Part shown: in pieces, positions 8,993-17,501 of the stretch | Layout of the letters: every line of letters begins with the position of its first letter | Numbering within the stretch: the stretch's first letter is position 1 | Assembly: GCA_002358345.1 (NCBI GenBank) | Contig: DEOR01000003.1 | Span: forward strand, 24,998-61,186 | Reading direction: 5' to 3' | From: Proteobacteria bacterium UBA3413 | GTDB taxonomy: Bacteria; Pseudomonadota; Gammaproteobacteria; Magnimaribacterales; D2472 | Length of the DNA: 36,189 nt | Program-made: the position numbers and the translations under genes | The notes under the pieces: model-generated | The model's input: only the letters and a program-made list of their open reading frames with translations | What the model was told of the DNA's origin: nothing | Databases searched by the model: none

Positions 8993-9773
8993 ACTTGAAC
9001 AAAAGCTGAGCGAATTACGAGTTGCATCAAAAAAAGCTTTGGTTGCCTATTTAGTGGCCGGAGATCCTGATTTAGAAACCACCTTGGAATTAATGCATGG
9101 GTTTGTGGCATCTGGCGTAGATATTATTGAATTAGGTGTGCCATTCACAGATCCTATTGCCGAAGGTCCAATTATTCAGGCTGCTCATGATAGAGCCCTT
9201 CAGACCAGCACTTCGCTTGATAATATCTTTGACCTTGTAGAGGAATTCAGAACAAAGGATTCAGATACCCCGATCATCTTAATGGGCTACATCAATACAT
9301 TCTTAGCCAATTCCCTAGCTTTGGAGTCCATCCATGAAAGAGGTACAGATGCAGTATTAATTGTTGATATTCCGGGTGAAAGTACCCTTGCGCAAATAGG
9401 AATCAACAATACAAATATCGCTTCCGTTTCTTTGATATCTCCCACAACAGATCGCCAGCGTATTGAGAAAATTTGTCAGACCAGCTCTGGTTTTATTTAT
9501 TATGTCACTCTTAGAGGAGTGACAGGTGCCTCTAACTTAGATGTAAATGAAATTGAAACAAATATTACCAATATTAGAATGCATACCGCTCTACCAGTAT
9601 TGGCTGGCTTTGGTATCAAAACCTCAGTTGATGCTCAAGAGTTAAGCAAGGTATCTGATGGGGTGGTGATTGGCTCAGTTTTAGTGGACATGATTCACCA
9701 GCAATCTTCTCAAAAAGATTACAAAAATATATATACTTATCTTAATGAAATCTCTGTGGCTATAACACAATGA
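8985..9773 (+). CDS. trpA: Tryptophan synthase alpha chain
   Basis: Cleaves indole-3-glycerol phosphate and channels indole to TrpB. I place the start at TTG 8985, giving MSRLEQKLSELR and 262 aa. GGATGG at 8971-8976 sits 8 bases upstream, and residue numbering then matches E. coli TrpA. An ATG at 8973 would add four residues; starts further upstream would run through trpB in another frame and look like noise. Catalytic Glu49 is present in IIELGVPF. The position of the second catalytic acid, Asp60 in E. coli, is Glu60 here (PIAEGP, codon GAA). The phosphate site AGFGIKTS and GVVIGS are present. It overlaps trpB by 8 bases and accD by 4. Confidence 0.93.
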   Translation: MSRLEQKLSELRVASKKALVAYLVAGDPDLETTLELMHGFVASGVDIIELGVPFTDPIAEGPIIQAAHDRALQTSTSLDNIFDLVEEFRTKDSDTPIILMGYINTFLANSLALESIHERGTDAVLIVDIPGESTLAQIGINNTNIASVSLISPTTDRQRIEKICQTSSGFIYYVTLRGVTGASNLDVNEIETNITNIRMHTALPVLAGFGIKTSVDAQELSKVSDGVVIGSVLVDMIHQQSSQKDYKNIYTYLNEISVAITQ

Positions 9774-10633
9774 ATTGGTTAACTAAATTAATTCCATCTA
9801 TTGGAGCAAATAAGGATCCTGCAACACCCATCAGCAAGGTACCTAATGGCCTATGGAATAACTGTCCTGCTTGTGAGGCAATTTTGTACCAACCAGAATT
9901 AGAGAAGTCTTTATTTGTCTGCCCAAAGTGTGATCATCACCTGAGAATTGGCGCTCGAACAAGAATGTCATATTTTTTTGATGGCGGGATATTTGAGGAG
10001 TTGGCGACCAATATTACTACCAAAGATATTCTGAATTTTAAGGACACTAAACCCTACTCTCAAAGGATTAAAGAGGCTGTAGCCTTGACTGGAGAAGAGG
10101 AGGCAATACTAATTGGGAAGGGAAAATTAGAGGGCAGGGGTATTGTTGTTGCTGCATTTGAGTTTAGGTATATGGGAGGCTCAATGGGCGGCGTGGTTGG
10201 CACTAAGTTTGTTCACGGTGTTGATGCGGCGATAGCAAACAAAGTCCCTTTTGTGTGTTTTTCTACTAGCGGGGGTGCTCGCATGCAAGAATCCATGATT
10301 TCATTAATGCAGATGGCTAAAACTGCTGCAGCCTTAGAAAAGTTAAAAGCAGTAAAGCTTCCCTATATTTCAGTGATGGTTGATCCAATTTATGGGGGCG
10401 TGTCTGCCAGCCTAGCAATGCTGGGAGATATCAATATTGCTGAACCTAAAGCACTTGTAGGATTTGCAGGACGAAGGGTGATTGAGCAAACGGTGAGAGT
10501 AGATTTACCAGAGGACTTCCAAAAATCTGAATTTCTTTTAGAGCATGGTGCCATTGATATGATTGTTCATCGCAAGGAATTGCGACAGAAAGTTTTCAGC
10601 CTTTTGTCTAAGCTATACCCACAGAGCCAATGA
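9770..10633 (+). CDS. accD: Acetyl-CoA carboxylase carboxyltransferase beta subunit
   Basis: Beta subunit of the carboxyltransferase that transfers the carboxyl group from biotin to acetyl-CoA, forming malonyl-CoA for fatty-acid synthesis; it works with AccA, which is not in the window. It is 287 aa (E. coli 304). The N-terminal zinc ribbon is visible as CPAC and CPKC around residues 33-57, followed by the crotonase-like carboxyltransferase domain with GGSMGGVVGTK, FSTSGGARMQE, YGGVSASLAMLGD and GFAGRRVIEQT. It starts by ATGA overlap with trpA. It is followed directly by dedD through another ATGA overlap, so the usual folC between them is missing. Confidence 0.97.
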   Translation: MNWLTKLIPSIGANKDPATPISKVPNGLWNNCPACEAILYQPELEKSLFVCPKCDHHLRIGARTRMSYFFDGGIFEELATNITTKDILNFKDTKPYSQRIKEAVALTGEEEAILIGKGKLEGRGIVVAAFEFRYMGGSMGGVVGTKFVHGVDAAIANKVPFVCFSTSGGARMQESMISLMQMAKTAAALEKLKAVKLPYISVMVDPIYGGVSASLAMLGDINIAEPKALVGFAGRRVIEQTVRVDLPEDFQKSEFLLEHGAIDMIVHRKELRQKVFSLLSKLYPQSQ

Positions 10634-11118
10634 GTGCCAACCGTCTTGCTGGAATTTTTATTGCTATTACATTTGCTATCTGGATCTTAATGTTCGCACT
10701 TTCCCCGCAGCCTAAATATCAGTCACTGACATCAATGACCATTCCTGGTTTGCCTATCTCATCTACTCTTTCTGAAGAAGTCTTGGAGATTCAGCCTTAT
10801 GAGCTAGAAAATACTAATCTCAATATTAAGATTGAAGATACCATTTCCTCGGCTAAATCCATCGTAGAAAATACAGATTTTAATTTATATGTATATAAAA
10901 TCGGTGCATTTGGGTCCTCCCAAACCATCACTAAAGTTATACAGCTATACAGTGATGCAGGATTCCCCGCATTTACTGAAATCAATCAATCGAATCAATC
11001 ATTGACGACTGTTTTGGTGGGACCCTTTGTTTCAGAGGAGGATATTACAAAAAATCAAAAAGTTTTGAATACTATCGCAGGAATTTCTCAAGGAGAGATC
11101 TTAACTTGGACTCCTTAA
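10630..11118 (+). CDS. dedD: DedD-like SPOR-domain protein
   Basis: SPOR domains bind denuded glycan strands at the division septum; E. coli DedD is a non-essential division protein in the inner membrane. The product is 162 aa. An N-terminal membrane anchor at about residues 5-24 is followed by a low-complexity periplasmic linker, then a SPOR domain at about 83-160 (FNLYVYKIGAF ... VLVGPFVSEED). The final GEILTWTP resembles the E. coli DedD end. It overlaps accD by 4 bases and cvpA by 13. The position before cvpA-purF matches E. coli and Pseudomonas. The sequence is diverged, so the domain call is firmer than the strict orthology. Confidence 0.88.
   Translation: MSANRLAGIFIAITFAIWILMFALSPQPKYQSLTSMTIPGLPISSTLSEEVLEIQPYELENTNLNIKIEDTISSAKSIVENTDFNLYVYKIGAFGSSQTITKVIQLYSDAGFPAFTEINQSNQSLTTVLVGPFVSEEDITKNQKVLNTIAGISQGEILTWTP
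11091..11097 (+). promoter_or_regulatory. Strong ribosome binding site for cvpA
   Basis: AGGAGAG lies inside the 3' end of dedD, eight bases before the TTG start at 11106. Most genes in this run have weak or no Shine-Dalgarno sequence. This site therefore decides the start codon and argues that cvpA is initiated independently despite the 13-base overlap with dedD. Confidence 0.75.
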
Positions 11119-11642
11119 ATTTTGCGCACTTCGATTTGCTCTTAATGGGAATCATTGTTCTTTCTGGTACAGTTGCACTTTTTCGAGGATTTATTCAGGA
11201 AGCATTATCTTTAGTATTGTGGGTTTTTGCTTTTCTGGCCTCAATGTTTCTAGCTGAGTATTTAGGCCCTTATATCTCTGAATACATAGTGAATCCTGAG
11301 CTAAGAAGAATGATCTCACTGCTTGCGGTCTTTGTTATTATTATATTCACAGGCGGCTTTGCAATAAAAATGCTGAGAAGTCTGATTCATTGGTCGGGAA
11401 TGGGCGGGCTAGATAGAGTCCTCGGGGCTTTATTTGGATGTGTGAGAGGGCTTATTTTAATTGTTATTATTTACCTGATACTGCCATCAGATATTAAGCA
11501 ATCAGCGTTTATTTCCGAATCTAAAAGCGCACCAATGCTAGATCAATTTTCTCCTGAGATTGAAATTTTTTTTAAAGATATGATCTCCAATACAAATTCA
11601 GTTATGCTTGATTCCAATATTACTCCAACCAATAAATCATAA
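11106..11642 (+). CDS. cvpA: CvpA family membrane protein
   Basis: CvpA is an inner-membrane protein named for colicin V production and found next to purF in many bacteria; its exact function is not settled. The product is 178 aa with four predicted membrane segments (about 10-30, 33-52, 68-88 and 104-125). The family blocks LFRGFIQEALSLVLW and GLDRVLGALFGCVRGLIL are clear. The start is TTG at 11106 inside dedD. It is supported by AGGAGAG at 11091-11097, eight bases upstream, and by alignment with the E. coli N-terminus. The next in-frame ATG, at 11145, would cut into the first membrane segment. The stop shares one base with the purF ATG (TAATG). Confidence 0.93.
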   Translation: MDSLNFAHFDLLLMGIIVLSGTVALFRGFIQEALSLVLWVFAFLASMFLAEYLGPYISEYIVNPELRRMISLLAVFVIIIFTGGFAIKMLRSLIHWSGMGGLDRVLGALFGCVRGLILIVIIYLILPSDIKQSAFISESKSAPMLDQFSPEIEIFFKDMISNTNSVMLDSNITPTNKS

Positions 11643-13123
11643 TGTGTGGAATTGTAGGCATCCTTTCTGAGACTCATGTAGCTAGCTCAATTTACGAATC
11701 TTTATTGATGTTGCAGCATAGGGGCCAAGACGCTGCAGGCATGGTTGTATGCGATCAAAATGGAAGACTGCATAGTAGAAAATCAATGGGCTATGTTCGA
11801 GATGTCTTTCAGCAAAGGCATATGAATAAATTAGAAGGCCATTACGGTATTGGGCATGTAAGATACCCGACTTCTGGAGGCTCTGGTAAAGATTTTGCGC
11901 AACCAATGTATGTTAATTCACCTTATGGAATTAGCTTGGCACACAATGGCAATCTAACTAATTCCAAGGCTCTCGCTCGTGAATTATTTCACGCAGAAAT
12001 GAGACATTTAAATACTGACTCTGACTCTGAGGTCTTACTTAATATCTTTGCTCACGAATTGGCAAAGCAAAGAGCCATCCTGCCATCTACAGAACATTTT
12101 TTTCAAGCCGTAAAAAAAACTCATTCTAGATGCCATGGAGCATACGCTGTTGTGACTCTGATTACGGGGTTTGGGCTATTGGCTTTTAGGGATCCCAAAG
12201 GCATTCGCCCTTTAGTGATCGGGGAGAGGGAAGGCAAAAATCATAAGGAGTACATCATCGCTTCTGAGAATGCTTCTTTTTCAGCTTTAGGTTTCCAAAC
12301 TCTTCGAGATGTTGGGCCTGGAGAAGCAGTGTTTATTGATCTCAATGGGCAGCTTCATAGCGAGCAATGCGCTGATAACCCTGAGCCTATGCCTTGCTTG
12401 TTCGAGTACGTTTATTTAGCAAGACCAGACGCTACTTTAGATCAAATTTCTGTCTATAAGGCGCGGATGAGAATGGGTAAGAAGCTCGCGAATAAAATTA
12501 TGAGAATTAATCCGAACCATGATATTGATGTAGTTATTCCTATACCAGATAGCTCTACTACCGCTGCATTACAAGTAGCCACAGAGCTCAATATCCCTTA
12601 TAGAGATGGGTTTGTTAAAAATAGATACATAGGTCGAACATTTATCATGCCCTATCAAGAAGAGCGAAAAAAATCAGTGAGGCGTAAATTAAATATTTTA
12701 GATCTTGAGTTTCAAGGCAAAAATGTTCTTTTGGTTGACGATTCAATTGTGCGCGGTACCACGAGCCAAAAAATTATAGAGATGGCTAAAGAGGCGGGTG
12801 CAAATAAAGTATATTTCTCTTCAGCAGCACCTCCAGTCAAATTCCAGAATCTGTATGGAATAGATATGGCGGCTACGAGCGAATTGATTGCTTCCAATAA
12901 GACGGAGGAAGAGGTTGCGGAGGCTATTGGGGCAGATTGGCTAATCTATCAAGATCTAGAGGATCTCATTGCTTCGGCTCAAGAGGGCAATCCTTCAATT
13001 AAGAAATTTGAAATTTCTATTTTTAATGGCGAGTACCCCACCCCTATTAGCAAAGAGTATCTTCAAGACCTAGAAGCTAGTCGACAAGATAGCAACAAGC
13101 TTTCTAGAGAACGATTAAGTTAG
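11642..13123 (+). CDS. purF: Amidophosphoribosyltransferase
   Basis: Commits PRPP to purine synthesis by forming phosphoribosylamine from PRPP and glutamine. It is 493 aa (E. coli 505). The N-terminal nucleophile Cys2 is in MCGIVGI, and the Ntn-hydrolase domain continues through HRGQDAAGM, GIGHVRYPT and SLAHNGNLTN. The C-terminal phosphoribosyltransferase domain has IPIPDSS and the PRPP loop LLVDDSIVRGTTS. It is the last gene of the plus-strand run. Its TAG stop (13121-13123) overlaps the stop of the facing acnB gene, so there is no room for a separate terminator. Confidence 0.98.
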   Translation: MCGIVGILSETHVASSIYESLLMLQHRGQDAAGMVVCDQNGRLHSRKSMGYVRDVFQQRHMNKLEGHYGIGHVRYPTSGGSGKDFAQPMYVNSPYGISLAHNGNLTNSKALARELFHAEMRHLNTDSDSEVLLNIFAHELAKQRAILPSTEHFFQAVKKTHSRCHGAYAVVTLITGFGLLAFRDPKGIRPLVIGEREGKNHKEYIIASENASFSALGFQTLRDVGPGEAVFIDLNGQLHSEQCADNPEPMPCLFEYVYLARPDATLDQISVYKARMRMGKKLANKIMRINPNHDIDVVIPIPDSSTTAALQVATELNIPYRDGFVKNRYIGRTFIMPYQEERKKSVRRKLNILDLEFQGKNVLLVDDSIVRGTTSQKIIEMAKEAGANKVYFSSAAPPVKFQNLYGIDMAATSELIASNKTEEEVAEAIGADWLIYQDLEDLIASAQEGNPSIKKFEISIFNGEYPTPISKEYLQDLEASRQDSNKLSRERLS

Positions 13124-15699
13124 ACACTCACTATATTGATAGATGGGATTTTTGCACTCCCTGCAGTCTCTACATAAGTCTCTATTTCATTAAAATTTAA
13201 GTAACGATATATGTCGTCTGCTAGAGGGTTAATCTCTTCCATGTATTTTAAATATTCCTCAGGACTGGGTAACTTTCCTAGAATTGATGAAATTGCAGCA
13301 AGTTCTGCTGATGCAAGAAACACGTCCGCACCATCACCCAGACGATTTGGGAAGTTTCTGGTAGAGGTTGAGACCACTGTTGAGTTTGCTAGCACCCTAG
13401 CTTGATTTCCCATGCACAGTGAGCACCCAGGCATTTCTGTTCGCGCACCCGAGGTACCAAATACATTGTAGATACCTTCTTCCATCAGTTGCTTTTCATC
13501 CATTTTAGTTGGAGGAACAATCCATAATCTAGCTTTCGTACCATTATGTTTTTTGAGCAAATGACCGGCCGCTCTAAAATGACCAATATTAGTCATACAC
13601 GAACCAATAAAAACTTCATCAATTTTAGTGTCACAGACCTCTGAAAGGGGCTTGATATCATCTGGGTCATTAGGACACGCCAGTAAAGGTTCTTTAATTT
13701 CATTAAGATCAATTTCAATAATTTCAGCATATTCAGCATCGGCATCAGGCTCTAGTAACTCTGGGTTTGCAATCCACTCTTCCATGGCCTGAGCTCTTCT
13801 TTCTAAGGTTTTCTCATTTTTATAACCACTACCTATCATCCATCTAAGCATGACAATGTTAGATTGCAGGTATTCAATAATCGGCTCTTTATTGAGTCGC
13901 ACTGTGCAACCGGATGCTGATCTCTCTGCAGAAGCATCAGATAGCTCAAATGCTTGCTCCACCTTAAGATTCGGTAAGCCTTCAATTTCTAAACAGCGAC
14001 CTGAAAAAATATTTTTCTTACCTTCTTTTGAAACAGTTAATAAGCCTTTCTGAATAGCCACGTAGGGAATAGCATTCACTAGGTCTCTTAGAGTGATCCC
14101 AGGCTGCATTTCTCCTTTAAATCTAACCAATACAGATTCTGGCATATCCAGAGGCATGACTCCCAAGGCTGCTGCAAAAGCCACTAACCCAGAGCCAGCA
14201 GGAAAGCTGATGCCTATTGGGAAGCGTGTATGGCTATCACCACCTGTACCAACGCCATCAGGCAAGAGCATTCTATTCAACCAAGAGTGAATAATTCCAT
14301 CTCCTGGCTTCAGAGATACCCCACCACGATTCATAATAAAATCAGGTAATGTGTGTTGGGTATCAATATCTACAGGTTTGGGATAAGCGGCAGTATGACA
14401 AAAAGATTGCATCACTAAGTCAGCAGAAAATCCCAAACATGCGAGTTCTTTTAACTCGTCTCGAGTCATTGGGCCGGTTGTATCTTGCGAGCCGACCGTG
14501 GTCATCCGTGGCTCGCAATATGTTCCTGGTCGTATGCCAGCAACACCGCAAGCCTTCCCAACCATTTTTTGTGCGAGAGTGAACCCTTTATCAGAAGCAT
14601 CTTCTGCGTCAGGTCTTGTAAAAATATCCGTTGGATCTAACCCTAATGCGTCTCTTGTTTTATCTGTTAGCTGTCTTCCAATAATCAAAGGAATTCGACC
14701 ATTCGCTCTCACTTCATCGAGCAGCACTGGTGTTTTAAGTTCAAAACTAGAAAGCACTTCGCCACTATTCGCATCTAATATTTTTCCATTAAATGGCTCA
14801 AAAATAATCTCCTGCCCCATATTTAATTGCGATACATCGCATTCCACTGGGAATGCCCCTGAGTCTTCTAGAGTATTAAAAAAGATTGGAGCAATCTTTC
14901 CTCCAAAACAAAAGCCGCCTTCTTTTTTGTTTGGGATTGCTGGAATGTCATCTCCCATATGCCATAGCACTGAGTTTACGGCAGATTTTCTAGACGAGCC
15001 AGTGCCTACAACATCTCCTACAAACGCTAGAGGATTACCTTTTTTCTTTAGTTCCTCAATGGTCTCTAATGGCTTTTCCAAACCTTCTCTTGGCATCTTA
15101 AACATTGCTAAGGCATGTAGAGGAATATCTGGTCTAGACCATGCATCTGTTGCTGGCGATAAATCATCAGTATTGATTTCTCCTCGGACCTTATAAACGG
15201 TAAGTTTAATTTGACTTGGAATCTCTTTTTTTTCTGTAAACCATAATCCTTCTGCCCATGCATCAATTACTTTTTTAGCATTTGGATTAGTTTTCGAGAG
15301 CTCTAGAACATCATTAAAAGCATCAAAAATTAACAAGGTTGTGCTCAAAGCATTTGCTGCCTCTGCTCCAAGCTCAGCATCTTTTAGACAATGAATTAAA
15401 GGTTGAATATTATAGCCGCCCAGCATTGTGCCCAGAATCATTACAGCCTCTTTCTTCGGGATATATGGGCTGCTTGTTTTGCCTGTGGTGATATCAGCAA
15501 GAAAGCCAGCTTTTACATAGGCCGCTTGATCGACGCCTGCTGGGGTTCTTTCTTTCAAGAGATCAAGTAGGAATTTAGATTCCCCATGCTCCTCTTTTAA
15601 CAGATCTACTAGCTCAGATGTTTGTTGAGCTGATAGTGGAAGGGGTGGTATTCCTAATTTTGTTCTCTCTTGGCAGTGTATTTTGTAATCTTCAAGCAT
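13120..15699 (-). CDS. acnB: Aconitate hydratase B
   Basis: Isomerises citrate to isocitrate in the TCA cycle; AcnB types can also do 2-methylaconitate hydration. It is 859 aa (E. coli 865), with the AcnB domain order: an N-terminal HEAT-like region, the swivel domain (GTGSSRKSAVNSVLWHMGDD near residues 230-250), then the cluster domains. The [4Fe-4S] ligands are Cys701 (FIGSCMTNIGHFRAAG), Cys759 and Cys762 (GCSLCMGNQARV). The start ATG (complement of 15697-15699) has AGGAG seven bases upstream. Its stop overlaps the purF stop by four bases on the other strand. It diverges from the DUF1289 gene across a 104-base gap. Confidence 0.98.
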   Translation of the reverse strand: MLEDYKIHCQERTKLGIPPLPLSAQQTSELVDLLKEEHGESKFLLDLLKERTPAGVDQAAYVKAGFLADITTGKTSSPYIPKKEAVMILGTMLGGYNIQPLIHCLKDAELGAEAANALSTTLLIFDAFNDVLELSKTNPNAKKVIDAWAEGLWFTEKKEIPSQIKLTVYKVRGEINTDDLSPATDAWSRPDIPLHALAMFKMPREGLEKPLETIEELKKKGNPLAFVGDVVGTGSSRKSAVNSVLWHMGDDIPAIPNKKEGGFCFGGKIAPIFFNTLEDSGAFPVECDVSQLNMGQEIIFEPFNGKILDANSGEVLSSFELKTPVLLDEVRANGRIPLIIGRQLTDKTRDALGLDPTDIFTRPDAEDASDKGFTLAQKMVGKACGVAGIRPGTYCEPRMTTVGSQDTTGPMTRDELKELACLGFSADLVMQSFCHTAAYPKPVDIDTQHTLPDFIMNRGGVSLKPGDGIIHSWLNRMLLPDGVGTGGDSHTRFPIGISFPAGSGLVAFAAALGVMPLDMPESVLVRFKGEMQPGITLRDLVNAIPYVAIQKGLLTVSKEGKKNIFSGRCLEIEGLPNLKVEQAFELSDASAERSASGCTVRLNKEPIIEYLQSNIVMLRWMIGSGYKNEKTLERRAQAMEEWIANPELLEPDADAEYAEIIEIDLNEIKEPLLACPNDPDDIKPLSEVCDTKIDEVFIGSCMTNIGHFRAAGHLLKKHNGTKARLWIVPPTKMDEKQLMEEGIYNVFGTSGARTEMPGCSLCMGNQARVLANSTVVSTSTRNFPNRLGDGADVFLASAELAAISSILGKLPSPEEYLKYMEEINPLADDIYRYLNFNEIETYVETAGSAKIPSINIVSV

Positions 15700-15705
15700 A
15701 TTTTT

Positions 15706-15710
15706 CTCCT
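15706..15710 (-). promoter_or_regulatory. Ribosome binding site of acnB
   Basis: The complement of CTCCT reads AGGAG on the minus strand, six to seven bases before the acnB ATG. It confirms the start and is one of the few strong Shine-Dalgarno sequences in this window, in line with a highly translated TCA enzyme. Confidence 0.75.
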
Positions 15711-15803
15711 GAGACCTTCATTTTACTGCGGTATCTCTAAATACCCAAGCTCATCAATCGATTCCTCTCATTTACTTTTATAAAATCATGTATTATCGAA
15801 AAT

Positions 15804-16247
15804 ATGAAGAAGAATAAAGCTTCCACCCCATGTCTTGGAATATGCTCTACCACATATGGTGATAATGTCTGCAAAGGCTGCAAACGTTTCGTGCACGAAG
15901 TTATTAATTGGAACAAGTACTCTATTTTAGAGAAAGAGCTTGTGAATACTCGTTTAGAAGATTTTAAGCTAACGGTCTTGCGAGATAGGCTCTCTGTCTC
16001 TAATTCCGACTTGCTGGCATCTAAGCTCAATGAAAAAGGTATTAATTTTAATGATGCGCTAGATCCTTTGACTTGGATTTTCGATCTTTTACGTGCGGCT
16101 GGTTCTCAACCACTAGATTTAGAGCAATTTGGCATTACTTTGCATGCGCCCATAGATTTAGAGGAGCTTAAAAATCAAATTTATCTAGAATTTTTAGAAT
16201 TATCTGAAGCGCATTACCAGCGCTATTTTTTAGTTAGCGATCGGTAA
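15804..16247 (+). CDS. DUF1289 domain protein
   Basis: Function unknown. The product is 147 aa. The N-terminus (about residues 8-55) is a DUF1289 domain with four cysteines, Cys10 and Cys14 (PCLGIC) and Cys23 and Cys26 (CKGC), which look like a zinc site. It is followed by RFVHEVINW and a helical stretch. The rest (about 75-147) is acidic with no family I can name. It starts at ATG 15804 after a 104-base divergent gap from acnB. Its last 18 bases overlap the 3' end of umuC on the opposite strand. DUF1289 proteins in gammaproteobacteria are usually shorter than this, so the C-terminal extension is a lineage feature or a second domain. Confidence 0.8.
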   Translation: MKKNKASTPCLGICSTTYGDNVCKGCKRFVHEVINWNKYSILEKELVNTRLEDFKLTVLRDRLSVSNSDLLASKLNEKGINFNDALDPLTWIFDLLRAAGSQPLDLEQFGITLHAPIDLEELKNQIYLEFLELSEAHYQRYFLVSDR

Positions 16248-17501
16248 ATCTAGCCAATTAGTAGTATATTTTGGCGACGTCATCATTTTGCTCGTTGATG
16301 ACAGCTGACCCGGAAATTGCGAGGCGTAATATACTTGAGCTTGTTTCGCATTCATCGCATCTATGCAGCGCATCAACCCATCATCTTGCTTGGCTTCAAT
16401 AGATTGATCCATCTCATCAAAGAGTGACCCCTGAATTATCGAGTGTTGCGAGAATTGACTCAGCACTACCCCTGCTTTTGCGTATGAGTAACCTGGCCTA
16501 AAACAATTATTTAGAGCTTTTTTGACTCCTGCTAAAATACTTCTGGTATCGCTGACTGGGCTAGAGAATTGAATGCTATGAAACCCTTTGTATTGCGCAT
16601 GATTGCTAAAGGGGCTAGTAAAAATTAAAACTGATACCTGCAAGCATTTTTGTCCCTCATGCCTGAGTTTCTCGCTGGCTCTAACGGCAAAATTACTTAC
16701 CAAAGGTCTAAGCTGTTCTAAATCATTAATTCGTTTTTTGAAGCTGCGACTAACAATAATTTGTTTTTTAAGCTCAGCACGGCTTTGTATTTTTAAACAT
16801 TGCTCCCCCCTAAGCTCTCGCACAGTACGTTCTAATACAATGCTAAATTTATCCCTGATAAACCTAGTATCGCTTTGCATTAAATCATAGCCTGAGTAAA
16901 TATTTAGATCATTGAGACGCTTTGATAAATTTCGACCAACCCCCCAAATCTCATGGACTGGTAAATTTTTTAAAGCATGGTCAATATGATGTTGTTGGCG
17001 CAAACAAAGCACCCCCGTTCCCCCAATCTTTTGCTTTGTAATATGACTGGCAATTTTTGCCAGTGTTTTTGTAGAAGCGATACCAATGCGAACAGGGATG
17101 CCAACCCATTGGCGTACGATATTTCTACAATGAATGCCAAATTCATAGGCATGACTGTTAGCTTGCATATGCTGCAGATCTAAAAATGCCTCATCAATAC
17201 TGTACACCTCAATATTGTTTACCATGCCTTCTAAGATATGCATGACTCTACCTGATAGATCCCCATATAGAGCAAAGTTTGAGGAGAACACCTGACCTCC
17301 TTGGGCTAAATAGGTGCGCTCAATTTGAAACCATGGTACTCCCATTTTTATACCCATGGCTTTGGCTTCTTTGCTTCTAGCTATCACGCACCCATCATTA
17401 TTAGATAACACAACAATAGGCTTTGTTCGCAAATCAGGCCTAAACACTCTCTCACAAGACGCATAGAAATTATCACAATCTATCAATGCTAATAACGTCA
17501 T
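16230..17501 (-). CDS. umuC: DNA polymerase V catalytic subunit UmuC
   Basis: Y-family error-prone polymerase that copies damaged DNA when bound to processed UmuD. It is 423 aa (E. coli 422). The catalytic acidic residues are in LIDCDNFYASCERVF near the N-terminus and YSIDEAFLDL around residue 100. The helix-hairpin region includes GVGRNLSKRLN. A beta-clamp binding motif QGSLF begins at residue 357, the same position as in E. coli UmuC. It overlaps umuD by four bases, forming a umuDC operon behind a LexA box. The C-terminus is encoded opposite the last 18 bases of the DUF1289 gene. Confidence 0.97.
   Translation of the reverse strand: MTLLALIDCDNFYASCERVFRPDLRTKPIVVLSNNDGCVIARSKEAKAMGIKMGVPWFQIERTYLAQGGQVFSSNFALYGDLSGRVMHILEGMVNNIEVYSIDEAFLDLQHMQANSHAYEFGIHCRNIVRQWVGIPVRIGIASTKTLAKIASHITKQKIGGTGVLCLRQQHHIDHALKNLPVHEIWGVGRNLSKRLNDLNIYSGYDLMQSDTRFIRDKFSIVLERTVRELRGEQCLKIQSRAELKKQIIVSRSFKKRINDLEQLRPLVSNFAVRASEKLRHEGQKCLQVSVLIFTSPFSNHAQYKGFHSIQFSSPVSDTRSILAGVKKALNNCFRPGYSYAKAGVVLSQFSQHSIIQGSLFDEMDQSIEAKQDDGLMRCIDAMNAKQAQVYYASQFPGQLSSTSKMMTSPKYTTNWLDLPIAN

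Noticed and set aside
7787..9773. trpB-trpA insertion between trpF and accD as something novel
   Set aside because: trpF-trpB-trpA-accD is common in other gammaproteobacteria, so the order is not new.
14498..15196. 232-codon plus-strand open frame opposite acnB
   Set aside because: It is fully antisense to a highly conserved enzyme, has low-complexity Ser/Pro-rich translation and no family features, so it is a shadow frame.
15700..15803. Divergent promoter between acnB and the DUF1289 gene (TTTACT / TATTAT)
   Set aside because: Spacing is only 14 bases and the region is AT-rich; a promoter must exist here but I cannot place it with confidence.
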